The position numbers were made by a program, and so were the translations under genes. Under the pieces are notes generated by a model, which worked only from the letters and a program-made list of their open reading frames with translations, was not told the origin of the DNA and made no database searches. Of a stretch of DNA of 64,000 nt, positions 60,951-64,000 are shown in pieces. Location: positions 89,107 to 153,106 of the forward strand of contig NZ_JBQHUB010000003.1 of NCBI RefSeq assembly GCF_052065415.1. Reading direction: 5' to 3'. The number at the start of each line of letters is the position of its first letter. The stretch's first letter is position 1. The DNA comes from Pseudoflavonifractor_A sp022772585. GTDB taxonomy: Bacteria; Bacillota; Clostridia; Oscillospirales; Oscillospiraceae.

Positions 60951-61100
60951 TCAACACTGTTCCGCATCTTTTTTTGTGGCATCCGGTCCTTCATGGACTT
61001 CCTCCGTGCCAAGGAAACGGTCGATATTGGCCTTGGCCGTCAGCAGCTCCTTCATGTCCTCCCGTGCTTTGCGGTACTCGGAATCTCTCCCTTGCGGCAA
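60951..61100 (-). pseudogene. Possible relaxase C-terminal remnant
   Basis: A helical, charged tail, SEYRKAREDMKELLTAKANIDRFLG followed by TEEVHEGPDATKKDAEQC, resembles the C-terminal end of relaxase/mobilisation proteins of Clostridial integrative elements. No nuclease domain precedes it. This assignment is from memory of such tails and is weak. It fits the nearby serine recombinase fragment. Confidence 0.35.
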
Positions 61101-61299
61101 CCGCAAGTTTACAGGGCCTGTGCCGGATGATAGAATAAAGCTGTATTTAGGGAGAAGTATCTTAGGGCGGAGCATTTTAGGGAGGATGGAAAGCAATAAG
61201 GGGGTAGTCTGCCCATTGCCGTGTTCGCGGGAAGGGCAGAGAATCAACGTATAACGTAGCCGATCAAGAACACAGGATCAAGAACTTTTACATAAAGGC

Positions 61300-61351
61300 T
61301 ACGCATAACGTAGGCAAAATGATATGTCGGCAAACGACTACGTTATGCGTA
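61300..61351. repeat. 14-bp perfect inverted repeat
   Basis: TACGCATAACGTAG (61300-61313) and CTACGTTATGCGTA (61338-61351) are separated by 24 bp. A third partial copy (ATAACGTAGCC) starts at 61251. It is placed among mobile-element remnants and could be a recombinase core or transfer-origin arm. Confidence 0.6.
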
Positions 61352-61381
61352 AAAACTGCACTTCCGCGCAGAAACTCGAGT

Positions 61382-61690
61382 AGATTTAGGTGTCATATAC
61401 ACTATACTTCTGGCATGGTAAACTGACACTGTATTTATTAGATGAACTTCCCCAGAATGGGCCTTGTTAAGTAGTGAGCTGAGGATGCGAAGCATCCCGG
61501 CAGGTTGAATGAAGCATTTTTGGCCAGGAAAGCAGATTTAGGTATAGCTGAATCTTCCTGACAGCTGCAGTATGATGATACTGGATTTATTAGAGATGGT
61601 TTTCCCTCCTATGGGACTTACTAAGTTGTGAGCCGAGGTTTTTCGGTATGCTGAATGTGGACAAGGGGGATTGCTATACCCATTTGTGCC
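61382..61690. repeat. Diverged direct repeat of about 153 bp
   Basis: Two non-coding units share ordered landmarks 152-154 bp apart: AGATTTAGG (61382, 61534), ATTTATTAGA (61433, 61585) and a TAAG-GTGAGC-GAGG block (about 61468, 61622). From 61691 to 61979 no gene could be supported. Confidence 0.55.
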
Positions 61691-61979
61691 ACACAGAGTT
61701 TCTTTAGGCCGAATAACCTGTGAGAATTGAATAACCGAGAATTTTGAAAGACACGAAAAGTACGACTGCGCGCATCAAGTGCAGCCTCTTTCCGTGTCTT
61801 TTCGCGTCCGAAACAGCTGTGGTGTTTGCCAGCCACGGCCCGGCAGGAATGCCGGCGAGAAAATGACTTGTCGATCAAATTGATAAAGAAGCATGGAGAG
61901 CCGTTGAAGCGGTACGGCAGGAATACCGCCTAGGGAGCATGGCAGCCTCCCGCCCTGTGCGCCATGGTGACAGCATGGT

Positions 61980-62690
61980 TCAGGCAGCGCAGGAATACGC
62001 ATGTTTGGCATAGGGAAAACCATTGTTTTTCTTATAGGCCAGGGGGGAGAGAATGCCCATTTCGTTCAGCACGGTGGCGATCCGCAGGGCGCTTGTCCCG
62101 TCCAGGCGCATACGGAAGATGTCCCGGACAACACGGGAAGCATACGGGTCAGGTACAAGCAGGTTTTTGTTTTCCTCGGACTTCATATAGCCGTAAACAG
62201 GAAAGGCTCCAACAAAATCTCCGTTACGGCGCTTTATATCCAAAGAGGTACGGGTCTTGATGGAAATGTCTCGGCAGTAGGCTTCGTTCATAATGTTCTT
62301 GACGGATACGGTCAGATCGTCACCGCTGCCTTCATGGGCGGTGTCGATGTTATCCGTGATGGCAATAAAGCGAACACCATAAGTGGGGAACACCCGGCGC
62401 AGATAGCGTCCGGTTTCGATGTACTCTCGTCCCAGGCGGGAGAGGTCCTTTACAATGACGCAGTTGATCTTGCCATCGGTAATGTCCTGCATCATTTCCT
62501 TAAACGCCGGACGGTCAAAAATGATACCGCTGTAACCATCGTCGATTTTTTCGGATACGATTTGGATGTCCGGGTTTCGCTCAATGAAGTTCTCAATCAG
62601 CTTCCGCTGGTTGGTAACGCTGTCGCTCTCGCTGGAGCGATCATCTGTGTAAGACAGACGAATGTAAGCTGTTGCCTGATATTTTGGCAT
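61980..62690 (-). pseudogene. Truncated large serine recombinase
   Basis: 236 residues from the start at 62690 (MPKYQATAYIRLSYTDDRSSESDSV). The resolvase domain is intact, with catalytic Ser13 and the DLSRLGRE arginine region. The recombinase domain begins (GAFPVYGYMKSEENKNLLVPDPYASRVVRDIFRM...) but stops after NGFPYAKHAYSCAA. TnpX-type recombinases of Clostridial transposons run to about 500-700 residues, so the DNA-binding half is missing and the protein is probably inactive. GGAAAGGAG supports the start. It belongs to a decayed integrative element. Confidence 0.8.
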
Positions 62691-62812
62691 GAAAAAGCAC
62701 TCCTTTCCTCCCGGAAGCTCCCGCAAGAAAAGAGTGGATTTCGAGGTTTTCAGTTTTCATCCTTTTCCATACACATCGTAGCACGCTTTTATAAAAAGAG
62801 CGAGGATGTCGA

Positions 62813-63037
62813 TTACCTTAAAATCCCTTGCAGGCACTCCTCCAATGTGACCCCGTTGCTGGCAAATGCGGCGTTTACCACAAAATCACCGCAGCGAAAG
62901 CGATAGGGATTTTTGATTTGGTGAAGAAAGGCCGCGATTCGTTCCTCTTTGGGAAGGTCTTTATCTACCGCAACTTCACGGATGTCAACCAATTCATCGG
63001 TTGCTGATTGTGGACAGGTTTGTGTCAACTGGTTCAT
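62813..63037 (-). CDS. Small accessory protein of an integrative element
   Basis: 74 residues starting MNQLTQTCPQSATDELVDIREV at 63037, with GGAGAA upstream. It ends with a KNPYRFRCGDFVVNAAFASNGVTLEECLQGIL pattern, as in short proteins that accompany serine recombinases in Tn1549-like Clostridial elements. No enzyme motif is seen. It lies 122 bp upstream of the recombinase fragment and is probably a remnant of the same element. Function unknown. Confidence 0.6.
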   Translation of the reverse strand: MNQLTQTCPQSATDELVDIREVAVDKDLPKEERIAAFLHQIKNPYRFRCGDFVVNAAFASNGVTLEECLQGILR

Positions 63038-63109
63038 AAGGGTTCTCCTTTCTTTGAAGTCGGTTTCAAAATCACATGAATGCGCTGGCAACCGAAGCTG
63101 CCAGCGCAT

Positions 63110-63569
63110 GGTATCTAACTTTGAAAAGAAAGGGCTGCACCCAAATGATGACTTGTTGTTGCTAACAGCAAATGGACGCAGCCTTTCAGATTATATCCGT
63201 TGCTTTCGTCACATTTGCCACGCCCCCCTGACGATGGGGACACTTCTGGTCTCCGCTGGCGCGGCTGTCATAACTCCGCAGCGTCGTTTTGCTCGTGCGC
63301 CGCAGGGTTCCTCCCAAGTCTTTAGGAGGCCGTGAGGAAGTATCTTTAAGCCCCCATGCAGTCACCGCGCCCTGAAGTGCCATCTCCAGGTTCCAGGCTT
63401 ACGTTGATCGCTCAGGACAGCCGATTCATCACCTCCTTGGCTTGTCCTTCTTGGCGGCGCACCTGATCCGCTCGTACATGGGATATGTACCAGAAATGCC
63501 GTCTATTCAGTTGTCAATGTTCCAATGAAGGCAAAAGTTGTCCTTCTAATAACACTGACAAAAATGGCA
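63110..63569. other. Gap with one possible 16-residue peptide
   Basis: There is no clear gene. A short minus-strand frame (63479-63429, MYERIRCAAKKDKPRR) has no good ribosome binding site, but it has the look of tiny frames found in Clostridial integrative elements. A 6-bp palindromic pair GTACAT/ATGTAC surrounds its start. The longer frame at 63186-63383 has no recognisable features. Confidence 0.3.
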
Positions 63570-63944
63570 TTATTCGGACGCTTGAGAAAAAACTTTTTCC
63601 AGTTTTTTTAAGCCAAGATGGATACTGTCACGCACACGGCGCGGGTCAACGCCTTCGACTTGGGCAATCTCCTTCACGCTCATATCCAAGTAGAACCGAG
63701 CATAGATCCGTTTGGCCTGCTTGCCCGGCAGTTCCATCACCGCAGTGTAGATCTGATCGCGCAACTGTTTGTCCTCCAGGGCTTCTTCCGGAGTCGGAGA
63801 ACGATGTACAACAGCGTCCTCAATACCATTGTCGCAATCCAGAGAGTATTGTGCCTTGTAGCGATACATCTGACGCTCATGTGCGGCTTCTGTAAATTTC
63901 GGGTTATAAAGTCCACTTGCACGGAGTTTCCGGTCCATCTTCAC
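63570..63944 (-). CDS. Sigma-70 region 4-like protein of a mobile element, probably frameshifted
   Basis: The frame gives 124 residues. The C-terminal half is a sigma-factor-like helix-turn-helix (LPGKQAKRIYARFYLDMSVKEIAQVEGVDPRRVRDSIHLGLKKLEKVF), and the middle (YNPKFTEAAHERQMYRYKAQYSLD) is conserved-looking. Another frame directly upstream reads TVDLFIREDGPETPCKWTL and stops exactly where this one becomes meaningful (about 63910). The original protein probably ran from that frame into this one, and a small indel split it. It is likely a regulator of the integrative element continuing to the right of the window. Confidence 0.6.
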   Translation of the reverse strand: MKMDRKLRASGLYNPKFTEAAHERQMYRYKAQYSLDCDNGIEDAVVHRSPTPEEALEDKQLRDQIYTAVMELPGKQAKRIYARFYLDMSVKEIAQVEGVDPRRVRDSIHLGLKKLEKVFSQASE

Positions 63945-64000
63945 GGATAAACAAGTCCACCGTCACGGTGAAGGAGTCCGGCTAAATCAGAGCCTTTATA

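Noticed and set aside
61621..61878. 85-codon minus-strand frame
   Set aside because: It has a low-complexity, Arg/Ser-rich translation with no ribosome site. It looks like non-coding mobile-element debris.

Overview
The window looks like chromosome from a high-GC, strictly anaerobic Clostridia member, most likely a gut Oscillospiraceae of the Flavonifractor/Lawsonibacter/Intestinimonas kind. This is inferred from gene content and style: oxygen-sensitive NrdD/NrdG, sigma-A type promoters, strong AGGAGG ribosome binding sites, SLH-domain surface proteins and Clostridial mobile-element debris. No rRNA or other taxonomic marker is present.

Layout. 1-3.6 kb: the 3' part of a molybdenum xanthine dehydrogenase-type subunit and an amidohydrolase (plus strand). 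3.7-9.2 kb (minus): iron alcohol dehydrogenase, an EamA exporter and nrdDG preceded by two NrdR-like boxes. 9.2-15.6 kb: methionine synthesis. A bifunctional homocysteine methyltransferase/MTHFR, a short cobalamin MetH and its separately encoded reactivation domain lie on the minus strand, facing a divergent O-acetylhomoserine sulfhydrylase (plus) with a 29-codon leader ORF. 15.7-18.6 kb: tRNA-Leu, tRNA-Pro, trmB and a Na/phosphate symporter with an 11-bp-phased Pho-box array. 18.7-27.4 kb (minus): a purine salvage/catabolism operon in the order guanine deaminase, NCS2 purine permease, three xanthine dehydrogenase subunits, adenine deaminase. Its leader contains a purine-riboswitch-like aptamer overlapping a terminator, which predicts that ligand turns the operon on.

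27.4-28.6 kb (minus): a retron made of a reverse transcriptase with NAxxH, YCDD and VTG motifs, preceded by a recognisable msr-msd RNA with matching a1/a2 ends and its own promoter. No effector gene accompanies it. 28.8-36.5 kb: a membrane/surface operon (small protein, MMPL transporter, GLUG-repeat protein) facing a TetR regulator and a cytidylate-kinase-like protein, with a perfect 20-bp palindrome between the two.

36.5-54.9 kb (minus): a surface-protein island with a truncated SLH pseudogene next to a MITE-like fragment, a Gly-Ser-repeat SLH protein, a secreted subtilisin and a 4,224-residue SLH/Calx-beta giant. 54.9-60.7 kb: a small DUF2442-like protein and two paralogous MalT/LuxR-type ATPase regulators, with a 161-bp MITE between them. 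60.7-64 kb: decayed end of an integrative element, with a truncated serine recombinase, a possible relaxase tail, a small accessory protein, a frameshifted sigma-like protein, inverted repeats and diverged direct repeats.

The most interesting items are the retron and the variant riboswitch. The two stand back to back, within 200 bp of each other.
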